DNA of 64,000 bases from Neurospora intermedia. Taxonomy: Eukaryota; Ascomycota; Sordariomycetes; Sordariales; Sordariaceae. The DNA lies in the NCBI GenBank assembly GCA_037102815.1, contig BTPP01000012.1, positions 744,001-808,000 on the forward strand. Reading direction: 5' to 3'. A program made the position numbers and the translations under genes. The notes under the pieces are model-generated. The model was not told the DNA's origin. It did not search any database and saw only the letters and a list, made by a program, of their open reading frames with translations. Shown here piece by piece: positions 9,895-20,398 of the stretch (the stretch's first letter is position 1; every line of letters begins with the position of its first letter).

Positions 9895-12405
9895 ATGGCG
9901 GACCCAACAGATTTGTGCCTGAATTACCCGGATCCGAAGAACGAACACAATCACCCCCCACGCCCGCATCTCTGCTCAGCATGCAGCCAGATCGACTTCA
10001 AAGCTCTATTCACGAGTCACGAATGTCCTCATTACGATTGGGGGAGAAAGACATGCAAGTGTTTCGACATACTCGATGCCCTTCTCGTGTATGACTGGCC
10101 TGAACCCAAGTCGGCAATCAATTCATCCGAACCACCGTGCTGCTTTTGCAAATTCCACAACGAGTGCCTACTTCGATCCAAAGACATCGCCTCAAGAGGC
10201 AGCAATGTCCCTCGCCTGGATCACTTGGAGGAGCCTAAATTATGGGGGTTTCATTCCTTGACTGGCTTCTCAATCAGTCATCGAGGGTGTGAAGACGGAA
10301 CTTGCTCGCAACATTTTGTGCAGGACGTTTGCGCACTGCATTTCGTGAGACGAGGCAGCGCACTGAATCTCCTGAGGCGATACCAGGGTCCCTTCATTGA
10401 CTCCAGACGTTTCTGTGCTGCAGACAATGCAGTTCTGCGGGTGGTCGATGGCCCAAACTCTTCAGGGTTGACCAGAGAAAGAGCGGCTGGAGGCGGGTTA
10501 CTTGCGAGAAGGATCATTCCCCATCAAGTTAACTACAACGTCATTAGTGAGTGGTTGAGCCTTTGTCGCTCAGGGCATGTTCATTGTGATGGTGATGATG
10601 CCAATGTTGTCACGATCCCGGGATTTCAGGTCATTGATTGCACCGCGAGCAAGATCCTTTCCGCTGTTGACCTTCTGGCCATTGGTGGGGAGCCAAGCCG
10701 GGCTGAATATGTGACGCTCAGTTATGTCTGGGGTCAGGCTGGCGAGGCTGGATTCCATGGGCCAGTCATGCGAGAAAATGGTCTCACATTACCAGACGAC
10801 TTACCCCTGGTCATCAGCGATGCAATCAAGGTCGTCAAGAGGCTTGGATACAGATACCTGTGGATCGACCGGTATTGTATTCCCCAAAACGATTCACCAC
10901 TCAAACACATCCAGATCCGGAAGATGGACAGGATATATTCCTGTTCTGTCTTGACCATAATTGCGGCAGCCGGAGACGGCCCAGAATACGGACTCCCGGG
11001 CGTTAGCTCACGCCATCGTACAGAACAGCCCAGTGTGCAAGTGACCGAAGAGATATCCCTGGTGTTTTACGAAAAGCCTAGAGTTCCATTTGCTACATCA
11101 AAGTGGAATACGCGTGGTTGGACCTACCAAGAGGGACTGTTGTCGAAGCGCCAACTTGTCTTCACAGACAAAATGGCCTACTTCCAGTGCTACGAGATGC
11201 ATGGCGATGAAGTTCTGTCACTACCCATTCCTGGAAAGTTTAGTTCTTCTGGCAGGTATGGTCAGAATGACCAGGTTGATGATTTTGATCATATCTCATT
11301 CGAACGTGAAAAAAACGATTTTGGCTGTATTTTTCCACGGCGAATCACCGATTGGTCAAATCCCAAGACAGCCTGGGATAGAATCGAGCAGTTTGCGCAG
11401 AGGCAGCTTACCTTTGACCAAGACACTTTGGATGCCATTTCTGGCATTTTTGAGAGGTACTTGAGCTTGAACATCTTGAAAACAACGGAGGACAGGATTT
11501 CATTCTTTTGCGGCCTACCTATTATTCCTTTTTCGCGAGCACATCTTTCCAACGATCATCTGCGAACAATGCCAACAACCACTTCATTGCGAAAACTATG
11601 GGCGGGACTGGAATTGCCCCTGTTCGCAGCCGACGAGACTTATGAAAACCTTACGTGTCGATTGGTGAATAGCCTCCTGTGGTTTGACGATTGGATGTCG
11701 TCAGAGTTCGATTTTGTGGGCATGCCAACAGATCGGGAAAGACATTTGCGAAGGCCAGGATTTCCAAGTTGGACATGGGCTTGTTGGAAGCGCTGCGAGA
11801 TAAAATCTCCAGACGTGTATGCCTATGGCAGAATTTTCGACAGCTGCACCACGGCGCACGTAGAATATGAAGACGAAGCAGGTCTTTTACAGAGGCTCGA
11901 CTGGGTGAAAGACAACGAAAGAATCTGCAGCTTATCGCAGCAGGAGAGTAAATTCCCGCTATACTTGCTGATCAAAGGAACAGTAATGGATATGGAGCTC
12001 GCGTGGCATACTCAATCTGGGGCCGGCTATTCGAAACTGGGAGGTGGATACTGGATTGCTACATCACCCCCGTTCATGAGAAAGGAGAAAATTCTTGCTC
12101 CCCGATGTCTGTTCGAGGACACCGAATCAGAAGGCGGAGATGGCAGGGCCTCCACGTATGTCATGCGCAAAGAAAAAGCCAATGTTCTTGGTATGATAAT
12201 GGCATCATCACGTACTGAGAACTGGTACACCATGTCGGTTATGATCATGAGGCCAGTGACAAGGCTTTTGAATGGACAACCGGAAACGATGTATGAACGA
12301 GCACATCTGCACTCTTCTCATGCCGTTTTCCTCAGTTACAGATACATTCAACACAGGCAACTTGGAATAGGTAATCTCAAGGAGACCACTGTGCGATTAT
12401 GCTAA
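9895..12405 (+). CDS. HET-domain heterokaryon incompatibility protein
   Basis: I chose ATG 9895 (836 residues) because the typical N-terminal part of HET proteins starts soon after it, with a paired-cysteine motif LCSACSQIDF near residues 24-33 and further Cys/His pairs to about residue 90. An upstream ATG at 9673 would add 74 residues. The HET domain spans about residues 265-420 and shows its three landmarks in order: LSYVWG, GYRYLWIDRYCIPQ and RGWTYQE. Proteins of this family trigger growth arrest and cell death when incompatible hyphae fuse. The C-terminal half is long and without a recognised repeat or second domain. The gene is intronless and ends in TAA followed by an A-rich stretch. 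It appears intact. Its neighbours include a broken secreted gene and a broken F-box gene. Confidence 0.9.
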   Translation: MADPTDLCLNYPDPKNEHNHPPRPHLCSACSQIDFKALFTSHECPHYDWGRKTCKCFDILDALLVYDWPEPKSAINSSEPPCCFCKFHNECLLRSKDIASRGSNVPRLDHLEEPKLWGFHSLTGFSISHRGCEDGTCSQHFVQDVCALHFVRRGSALNLLRRYQGPFIDSRRFCAADNAVLRVVDGPNSSGLTRERAAGGGLLARRIIPHQVNYNVISEWLSLCRSGHVHCDGDDANVVTIPGFQVIDCTASKILSAVDLLAIGGEPSRAEYVTLSYVWGQAGEAGFHGPVMRENGLTLPDDLPLVISDAIKVVKRLGYRYLWIDRYCIPQNDSPLKHIQIRKMDRIYSCSVLTIIAAAGDGPEYGLPGVSSRHRTEQPSVQVTEEISLVFYEKPRVPFATSKWNTRGWTYQEGLLSKRQLVFTDKMAYFQCYEMHGDEVLSLPIPGKFSSSGRYGQNDQVDDFDHISFEREKNDFGCIFPRRITDWSNPKTAWDRIEQFAQRQLTFDQDTLDAISGIFERYLSLNILKTTEDRISFFCGLPIIPFSRAHLSNDHLRTMPTTTSLRKLWAGLELPLFAADETYENLTCRLVNSLLWFDDWMSSEFDFVGMPTDRERHLRRPGFPSWTWACWKRCEIKSPDVYAYGRIFDSCTTAHVEYEDEAGLLQRLDWVKDNERICSLSQQESKFPLYLLIKGTVMDMELAWHTQSGAGYSKLGGGYWIATSPPFMRKEKILAPRCLFEDTESEGGDGRASTYVMRKEKANVLGMIMASSRTENWYTMSVMIMRPVTRLLNGQPETMYERAHLHSSHAVFLSYRYIQHRQLGIGNLKETTVRLC

Positions 12406-13696
12406 TAAAAAAAAGTCCGCACAAGTATGTTCCGCAGGGACATGAATCACATGTGGGTATCTTGTGACTAGAAGATGAAGTGATTCCAATGAAGGGGGAA
12501 ATGCCTAATTGGTTGCTCGGAAGGTCAAAGAGCAATGGGTCGCTAGTCTAGGTCTATATACTATTAGATTCAAGTGAAAGATAGGTGCGGAGTGCACCTT
12601 TCACCCGTCTCAGGACACTGACAATCTGCCGCTGAATTCACTATAATTGTAGTCTCTCGCCGGCGCTAACTTCATGACGGGCTTGACTGATTCAGCCTCT
12701 CCTCTTCCCAAATTATCTTTCAATATGTTGGGCCCACAAAGTTGTAGTACTTCATTCCTGCCCATTACTTGTATGTCCAGGCCTCTTTCATCATCCATTT
12801 AACTCTGCCGAGACCTTCCGCAATGTTTTCTTTCTTCGTCTATAACTCGTGATATATTATATATCCGGTTGAATCACCTGAGAGAGTGACTGAGATATAC
12901 TTGGCCAACTTCTGTGCCAGCCATGTGTTCCATGGGCCATAAAGAAGCTTGGTTAGGGACTTGCGTTTTCAGGTACTCGCAGAAGCTCTCAGTGGCTCGC
13001 AGATAATTTTGAACCGGGACAACAACTCCTTTGTTTCCAGTTGAATGTTAAATACAGACTGACTGTTGTGAAAAATGCTTATGTACAACAAGAAACCTTA
13101 TTTTCCGAAGCTGAAAATGTGCAAATCTGGATGAATGAGGGAATGCCGACGATATGGCGAGGGAGTGTCGCTCCCCAGGTTCACTTTCTTCAAAACCACA
13201 TGTTGGTGACGAGGTATGTGCCAAACGCTCTGATGGGTTGAGGGACAGCAAGCTGTTGGTGTGATAATTCAAGAACGAGATAGAATGGGATGAGGTGAAA
13301 GTTTTTGAGTTCACAGGACCAGTAGGAGAAATCGTGCGGATCGTTGGCTCGAATGGTGTTGTTGACGTACAAGTTGAGGTTGAACATAGGCAATAAATTC
13401 ATTTTCTTGTAGGGCTGTTGAGCGGCTTTGCAGTATTTTGTAGCGGCGGCTCATTTTGTAAAAGTATGCAGGCACCAGCGGCTGTGGAGCTCAGACCCAC
13501 TACAATTTAGTAACAAAGGCGGGCCCCACATCCCCGCGTCAGACTGGGCCTAGATTTGTGGACGTCAACGTTCCATCACCGAATTTGGATTTTGCCTCTG
13601 CCAATAACACCACCGCCGCCCTCTACTTTGGACACCACCGTCGACTCGCCATACACATACCTACGCTACCCCGAGTCGTCACCGAAGAAGGCCAAC
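12406..13696. other. Intergenic region with promoter of the oxygenase gene
   Basis: No supported gene. A few weak frames of 60-90 codons on both strands (about 13041-13402) overlap one another. The last 140 bases form the leader of the oxygenase gene. Confidence 0.45.
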
Positions 13697-15187
13697 ATGT
13701 CAAAGTCCAAAAAGGCGGCGGCCAAACGCAAGCAGAATGTCGAATCGACCGAGTCGTCGGCCAAGCGACCAAAGACGGCCGCCGGCGCCCTGCCCTCCCC
13801 TCCAGCCGAATCCGGACCCGAAGTCGACCGATTCGAACCCAAGAGCATCGCGACAGTAGTCTCGGAGGAGGAGTTGGAAGTCACAGTCGACACTCTTCGT
13901 ACATTGGCCGAGAACCCTGCCATCATCAAGTCCAAGGCGTGCAAGGAACTGCGCTCCGTCGTCTACGACTTCAGACAGGCCTGCACCACGGGCATCAACT
14001 CCAGCTCCGACGCCAATCTTACCGCAAAGGTGTCCGGCTTCCTGGCCGACGGCAAGTTTGTCGATGCCCTCGTTACACTGGCCGAGATGCGCATCCGTGG
14101 CGACATCCCCAGGCTAGGCGCCTTGTGCCGCTGGGTCAGAGATCTCGACATCACCAGCGGCCTTTCGCAAACCGAAACGACCAACAGGCAGAGTAGGCCC
14201 GAGCTGCTCAGGATCATGGACGCCATTCTGAGAGCCACCGGACAGCCAATTGATGCTTCTGGGCTTGGGGACTCGTCTTCAACAACATGGACTGGTCCCA
14301 TTGCGCTTCAGAAGATGTGGGATATTCGAGAGCCATCAGCAACACCATTCCCCATGCGGCAATCCGTTCTGGACGGCACATTATTCTCGGTTTGCCCACC
14401 GAATGTCAGGGACTTGTTCAATGCCATTGAAACTACTCCCGGTCCTCAACGGAAACCACCCAACCTCCACCCAGCTGTCCTCCACCTCAGCGACGAAGGT
14501 GCCGTTCCTCTTTCACCTACTCCCCCGACCATCACCAAGCATCAACACCCCATTGTTCCCTCCCTTTCTATCTTGAAGGATGTCCTCTCGCCTGCCGAGT
14601 GCAAGTCCATTATCGCTGCCACCGAATCTGTCGGCTACCTCCCGGACGCGCCTATCAAGGAAGACGGTTCCGAATCCAGCATTCTCGCCCACAACGTCTA
14701 CTGGATCGTTGACAAAAAATTCCACGATGCTCTCTGGGAGCGTGTCCGTCCTTTCATCCCCACCCACGATGCTGGAAGAAAGGCACGGGGCATCAACCGT
14801 CGCTTCAGGGTCTACCGCTACGTTCCCGGAGCCGAGTATCGCTGCCACTTCGACGGCGCCTGGCCTCCCTCTGGCATTCACCCTACGACGGGCAAGTACA
14901 TGTACGATGCCTCGCCGGCGGACAAGAAGCAGTCGAGTTTGTTTACCTTCCTCATGTACTTGAATGATGAGTTTGAGGGTGGCGAGACGACCTTCTTTAC
15001 GCCGAGCGTACGTGACGGTGTCATGAATGCCCACCCGGTGAGGCCGGTCATGGGCTCGGTAGCAGTGTTCCCTCATGGCGAGAACCATGGTGCGCTATTG
15101 CATGAGGGCACTGGTGTGAGGAAGGGAGCCAAGTACATTATCAGGACGGATGTGGAGTTTGATGTCGACCCTGGACGGGAGGACTAA
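13697..15187 (+). CDS. 2-oxoglutarate/Fe(II) oxygenase, prolyl-4-hydroxylase-like
   Basis: ATG 13697 is chosen over the in-frame ATG 13556 because of its strong context (CCAACATGTC) and because a lysine/arginine-rich, nuclear-signal-like stretch follows at once. The protein has 496 residues. The N-terminal 250 residues are helical and unrecognised. The C-terminal third carries the double-stranded beta-helix fold of 2OG oxygenases: HFD (His384, Asp386) as the HxD iron ligands, His469 in LLHEG as the distal iron ligand, and Arg483 in IIRTDV as the likely 2-oxoglutarate anchor. A GGETTFF strand lies between. Family members hydroxylate proline or other residues using oxygen and 2-oxoglutarate; the substrate here is unknown. 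A basic N-terminus suggests a nuclear location. No intron, no defect seen. Confidence 0.88.
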   Translation: MSKSKKAAAKRKQNVESTESSAKRPKTAAGALPSPPAESGPEVDRFEPKSIATVVSEEELEVTVDTLRTLAENPAIIKSKACKELRSVVYDFRQACTTGINSSSDANLTAKVSGFLADGKFVDALVTLAEMRIRGDIPRLGALCRWVRDLDITSGLSQTETTNRQSRPELLRIMDAILRATGQPIDASGLGDSSSTTWTGPIALQKMWDIREPSATPFPMRQSVLDGTLFSVCPPNVRDLFNAIETTPGPQRKPPNLHPAVLHLSDEGAVPLSPTPPTITKHQHPIVPSLSILKDVLSPAECKSIIAATESVGYLPDAPIKEDGSESSILAHNVYWIVDKKFHDALWERVRPFIPTHDAGRKARGINRRFRVYRYVPGAEYRCHFDGAWPPSGIHPTTGKYMYDASPADKKQSSLFTFLMYLNDEFEGGETTFFTPSVRDGVMNAHPVRPVMGSVAVFPHGENHGALLHEGTGVRKGAKYIIRTDVEFDVDPGRED

Positions 15188-15422
15188 TGTGTTTGATGTC
15201 ATCTTGATCTGCGCTATGTATCTTGTCCGAAAGTTCAGTATACAGTCTGTCGTTACTTTGCGATATTGAGCTGATAACGCTTGAAGCTCGTCGGACAACG
15301 CTAAACAACTCAAAGCCAAAATGCTTCGCTAGACCATAGCTTGGTCTATACATCAGGAGAAATACAAAAACCCTGTAATCCACGCTTCGCTTTTTCGCTT
15401 TTCCTCGACCTCGGGAATCCCG

Positions 15423-16632
15423 CTACATCGGACAGCAGTCAGTCTGTAGATGAGGGTCAAGCTTGAAGCCACGGAAAGCACCAATGGCCCTATTGGCGTC
15501 TTGGATCCGGCAGTCGATCTTCGAACAAGGTCCAAATCCTTGATGCCACTCAAGCTCTCGAGGCCACTCACGCTCTTGACGACACTCCGTCTCTTCGACG
15601 TCCGATTCTGTGGAAGGAGTCAACACCGCTTCATCGCCACTAGAGGTATCACCGTCATCGTCAGCGTTATTGCCATCCTCATGCGTCTCCTCTTCCATAC
15701 TCCAATAGGCACTGTCGTGGTCCTTGTCACTTCGTACCTCCGTTGCCATTTCATCCTGCACGCCTGTTTGCGCATCGTCCTCCACGTCCTCCACGTCTTC
15801 CACGTCTTCCACGTCTTCCACGTCTTCCACGTCTTCCACGTCTTCCACGTCTTCCACGTCTTCCACGTCTTCCACGTCTTCCACGTCTTCCACATACTCC
15901 TCATGTTCAGTTGCATCTTGATGGCCTCCGTCGTAGCTATCCTTCATATTTCCAAATTGGACGTCGTGCCATCGATGATCGAGAACATATTGAAAATAGC
16001 CAAAATTGGCAGTCCAGACTTTGACGCTCACTATCCGCGAAAACCACGGCAAGGAAACGTCAGCAAAAATGTCCCCGAGTTGTCCCATACAGCATGGACA
16101 CACCACCACAGCGCACTTTGCGCGCCACTCTCTCGCAAACCACGTTTCTTAGCATGAAAACATATCACTCACCTTCCCGAATCTCCTGATGAAGCTCCTT
16201 CGTCAACCTCTGCAGCTCCTCAGTTGACACGTCTTCCGGCACCCCGCTGATCAGCCCCACCGGATCCCTCGTCCAGGTCTGCGCCATTGCCGCAGCCAAG
16301 TACCACAGCGCCCACGGCTCAAGGATAGACAACCCTTCGAACGCAAATATCGGTGGATTGTAAATACTTCGTATAGTCTCCATGATGACCAGCAAGTTGT
16401 TGACGGCCTTCATCGGCCATTCTTGAACAAGGATGGGATGACTCTCTGGGTGAGGCTCATGGAGTAGGAATTCCTCCCACGATGCGAGGGACCGCGGAGT
16501 CTTGAGTTTGAATCGGCGGATGAGGTCGAACGCTAGGTGTAGATTGGCCATGCGGTTAGCCCAGAGAAACCGGCGCTCGGGATCGGGGAGGAAGATCGTG
16601 TGGAGGTTGTAGATGTAGGTGGAAGATTCCAT
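15423..16632 (-). CDS. Unrecognised protein with an acidic Val-Glu-Asp repeat
   Basis: Start ATG 16632 has the good context CCAACAATGGAA; the open frame extends 20 codons further up without an ATG. Exon 1 is 16632-16173. A short intron (16172-16130, 43 bp, donor GTGAGT, acceptor GAG-AG) restores a 388-residue frame. Exon 2 is 16129-15423, ending at TAG. The intron is unusually short and its acceptor is the least certain point. The N-terminal 190 residues are helical with many Trp and Leu. Near the junction sits a cysteine cluster (CAVVVCPCC). Then come thirteen tandem VED triplets and an acidic, Ser/Thr-rich region ending in CCPM. No family is recognised. The gene converges on the oxygenase gene. 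After the TAG the same frame stays open for another 93 codons to about 15141. Confidence 0.6.
15777..15893 (-). repeat. 13 x 9-bp tandem repeat coding for Val-Glu-Asp
   Basis: On the plus strand the unit is GTCTTCCAC, repeated 13 times without a break; the first units carry CTC in place of TTC. It lies in frame in the minus-strand gene and gives thirteen VED triplets. The near-perfect units imply recent expansion by slippage or unequal exchange. Confidence 0.92.
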
Positions 16633-18403
16633 TGTTGGTCGGATGGCGATAGATGGAGTAAGGATAACGGGCTTAGGTACGCTTGTATTCAAGATACCGT
16701 TTAAGCTGTGGTGGATGGGTTCGAAATGATTCGGTGAGCAAGGACTTGGAGAAGAGGTGTGTCTTGGAGCTTCGGGCTCACAAGATTAGCTGCTTCTCCT
16801 CGTTAATCCCGAATCTCAGCGTCTGTTAAGAGCTACTTCACGACATAGAACTCTAGCTAACATAGAGGAAGGTGCAATGCTTTCAGCAAGTGATGGACGG
16901 GCAAGAGCTTGAACTTCAAGACCGACACTCGTGATGGATCTCTTGAACACAAAGACGAGGCACAACGCCGTAAGTAAACGACCCCCTTTTTCCGCGCCAA
17001 TCAATACAACTGCATACCCTATCACTTTTAGCTGACCGAAACCATCTCGACAAAGGCATTGACTTTGATCGCAGAGAAGCATATCATGATGCCAAAACAC
17101 CAATTCTTTCCGCTAACCCACGGTGTTTGTCGCTGTGTTCCTTCCCTAGACTATGGTACTACTTGCTCGTTCAATATTGCAGACACTACCACTCAGTCGT
17201 GCATTCCTGTACATCCACGACAGACCTTGAACCTGGGACTTCCAACACTAATTCCAATCAACATGATTCATACATGCATCAAGTTCATCAGTCGCAATCG
17301 GCCATCTTCACAAAAGCTACTTGTCACAGCTTGAATGGCCTGTCCGACCTCTGACGTAGCTATTTCATTTTATCGAGCCTGACCGGAGTGAGGTAAACCC
17401 CATTCCATGGCTGGTCAGTGGTTAGTGACGACCTTCTTTCTCTACGCTATCTACCCGAGGTTTCTTATCCCATGCTAAGGTCCTATCAAGTTTTTTTTAC
17501 TTTTTTTTTTTTTCTCCCAAAGATACAAGTGTGTCGGCTCATCTTCTACGTAGAGTAATGTTGAACCGTTGAAGTGATGATGGTCACCAGCAACCACAGT
17601 TCAGTAGATCACCCGCAACTGGCGAGACGGAACTAGGCCTCGCACACACGGACGTCCAACCGCCGGCAACGAACATCAAGACGGCTGGGAATAGGAAGAT
17701 CAGATAAGAGATAGAAGCTAGATCAGGTACGGCACCGATGTTTCAGCAAAGGCCAAAGCGACAACTGAACTAACACCCATTTCATTCGCTTGCCTGGGAA
17801 CCATTGTAGTGCATGAGTTGAGTATGCCGAGTTACCACCTTATTTTGATCATCTCTGTCTCTGTTTACACTTTCTGGGGAAGACAATGATCATCACCTTG
17901 GCAAAGGGCAGAGGATGAACAGGATCTACGACCTGCTTGTTTGGGGTTGCCCTGAATATCATCCATCATCCCTCGACTATGTCCCGATGATCAAGACGAT
18001 CGCTTGATAGCAGACAAGATCGTCGTCGACTATTGGGATACGACGAATCATGACACTACGCAGTATGTTCCGTTTATGCCTCGTACATACTACTCTATGA
18101 AATTGTACTACACTATACAGTGATACTGTCTGTCTACGTAGGGTATACAGTCGTCCTTCTTCGTCTCCCCGTTTCTTCTTTGTATTCCACGGACGTGCAT
18201 TGTAAACAAATCCAATCCTACATTCCAATCCACGCTGCCCTCATGCAACATTGACACCTGCAGGTCCGCACATCCATCCATCCATCTGCCTAGTGCCCAC
18301 TGATGTTTGAACCGCAAACCGTAGAAACCGTTCAACCCTTTCATTGGTACATGCAGAACCGTTAGAGTTGCATGACGATTGCATATGCAGTGCATTGCAC
18401 ACG

Positions 18404-18424
18404 GACGGGCGGGCGGGCGGGCGG
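18404..18424 (+). repeat. GGGC tandem repeat, G-quadruplex capable
   Basis: Five successive GGG runs separated by single C residues. Four such runs suffice for a G-quadruplex. A sister tract occurs at 44245-44267. Confidence 0.8.
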
Positions 18425-18640
18425 GTACCTGGCATAACATACTAGAAGCTGTTTTCTACGTAAAGAACTGCATGAAACAACCCGAACTGTGTGTTTATTC
18501 ACTGTGAATGAACGGAACCGTTTACGGCCCGGCGATGACCACAACGGAACGTCGACCAACGGAACGGTTACTTAGGACGTCACGGTGTGGTTGACTGACT
18601 CTAGCGGCACAAACGGAAGGAAGCTTGATCCATGATTTAA

Positions 18641-18666
18641 CCCCCCCCCCCCCCCCCCCCCCCCCC
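18641..18666 (+). repeat. Poly-C tract (26 bases)
   Basis: An uninterrupted run of 26 C. Such runs are rare outside fungal intergenic DNA and prone to length change and sequencing error. Confidence 0.9.
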
Positions 18667-19340
18667 TCCTCAAACAAGGAGTGAGCCAGGCCATGGGCAG
18701 TTTTGTATCTACACTAGACATAGAGAATGCAAGTGTATCTGTCGTAGGGCTCAATCGTCTCCATCCCCGTGGTCCGTTTTTACCACAGTGATGGGATGGA
18801 CGGATGCAACGCTGCTCTTTCACCCCGGTACCTGTAGCTGTACCTGTAGCTGTATCGGTCTACCGTTCTACCGGTCAAGACCTGAAATGCCTCACCCACG
18901 GTTCTTAATCCTTCCAATATGCAAAACGGAGCGACACTCGTTGTCGTAGTGTTGTTACAAGGGCAAAGTTTCACCTCAATAATTGACTGATGGTTAACCA
19001 GGGTATTACTCCTTCTCTGGAGCTTCGAGAAGGGTTCTTTTGGGGGAGGTGTCTGATGGTCCTTGACAACGAAGTGGACTGGAAACTCCACAGTGACGCC
19101 GAAGGGAAGGAAGATCGAGATCGTGATCGGTGTCATTGCCCTCAAACTGAATTGAACTTCCTAGTGTACCTAGTGTAGTTTGGGCTACCTGCAGCTCCTT
19201 CCACCCACCCCTGATTAGCGCAGCCTGCATAGGCATTAGGCTGGGCTGTCATGTTTCCAAACTTGGAGACAGGACTGAACTGTTTTCGTTCGTTCGCCCT
19301 GTTGCGTCGCGCCCTATTGCTGATGGAGTCCGCGGGTCCT

Positions 19341-19380
19341 TACACTAGTCTAGTGTAGTGTAGTGTAGTGTAGTGTAGAG
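19341..19380 (+). repeat. TAGTG pentamer repeat with a flanking palindrome
   Basis: Five perfect TAGTG units (19351-19375) preceded by the palindrome TACACTAG-T-CTAGTGTA (19341-19357). A further three-unit array lies at 19551-19565, and single TAGTGTAG motifs recur across the desert (for example near 50128 and 56139). Confidence 0.85.
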
Positions 19381-20372
19381 TCCGAGGGTCCGTATCGACA
19401 AGGTTGCCTGCTAGTGTCTCTGTGGCGTGATGTGTGTGTGTCATTTGGTTTAGCGTTGTATCCAGGAGATTGGGTACTGTAATGGTCTGTGGTGTTTGGA
19501 GGGTTGAAGGTTATTAAACGGTCCCCAGTTTTTTCTTCTTTTTCTGTGTGTAGTGTAGTGTAGTGTAGGAAAACGTTTTGACCTCTCTGGGGGAAATGAA
19601 ACGACCAAAAACTATTTTTGCTTGGTAGTGTAGATATGTAACTTGTTTCGTTGGGTTCAATTCCGTTCAGTTTGTCCCCCCACCCCAAATGACGAGTCAC
19701 ACACCTTGAATGGAAATTTCCACGTCTCTCAAACTTCCAACCCGCGCGCGGAATCGATACCGTCGATGCAGTGGCCTTCCATTCACGGATTTTTCCATGT
19801 TGCTTCTTTACATGTGGTATCACAACTCGAAAAAGTGATAACCGAATACAACAAACTGTCGGAATCCGTTCCCCGGTTGCTAGGTAGGTAGGTACCTTGC
19901 TTCTATGACCTACCTACCTCTACTCACCAACCTTGATCATGGACACTCACCCACCCACTCGCCCGCACCGTTCTGCCAACGGAAGACAGGTACCTCTACC
20001 ATAGGTGTTCGCTCGCTCGAACTTCGGGCCATCCGGGTGGAAATGGAATTAGCGATGCCCCCCTCCCCATCTCTGCCCCATCAGTGCTAGTGGTCAGTCG
20101 TTCGGTACCTGCAGTAGCGTCGCTAGGCGTGCTAGCGCGCAACTCCACCGGCCACGAGGCCGTCCCAGCAGAGACGAGATGTCCCAAACAGTCTCCCAGG
20201 AACCTTGACTGAGAGACAACAACTTTGGAAAACTTCTGGAAGGGGTCATGTCCAAAGAAGCAAAAGAATCTCGCTGCCAGTTCTGTGCCTCTTGGCCTGT
20301 CATTTCCTCCCCTGGGGCCACTGACCAGTCATATTGTTGTCGGTCGCTTCTGTTTGCTGGCATGGAATCGCA

Positions 20373-20398
20373 TAGCATGGCGTGGCATGGCATGGCAT
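20373..20398 (+). repeat. Imperfect GGCAT pentamer repeat
   Basis: Imperfect array of GGCAT units. Related arrays occur at 54572-54603 and, in reverse orientation, at 56304-56327. Confidence 0.7.

Noticed and set aside
19341-19570. Regular pentamer arrays as a possible CRISPR-like array
   Set aside because: Units are 5 bp with no spacers, and the genome is eukaryotic; these are microsatellites.
19350-19823. 157-codon minus-strand frame
   Set aside because: It runs through TAGTG arrays (giving LHYTTLH repeats) and has no domain or intron support.
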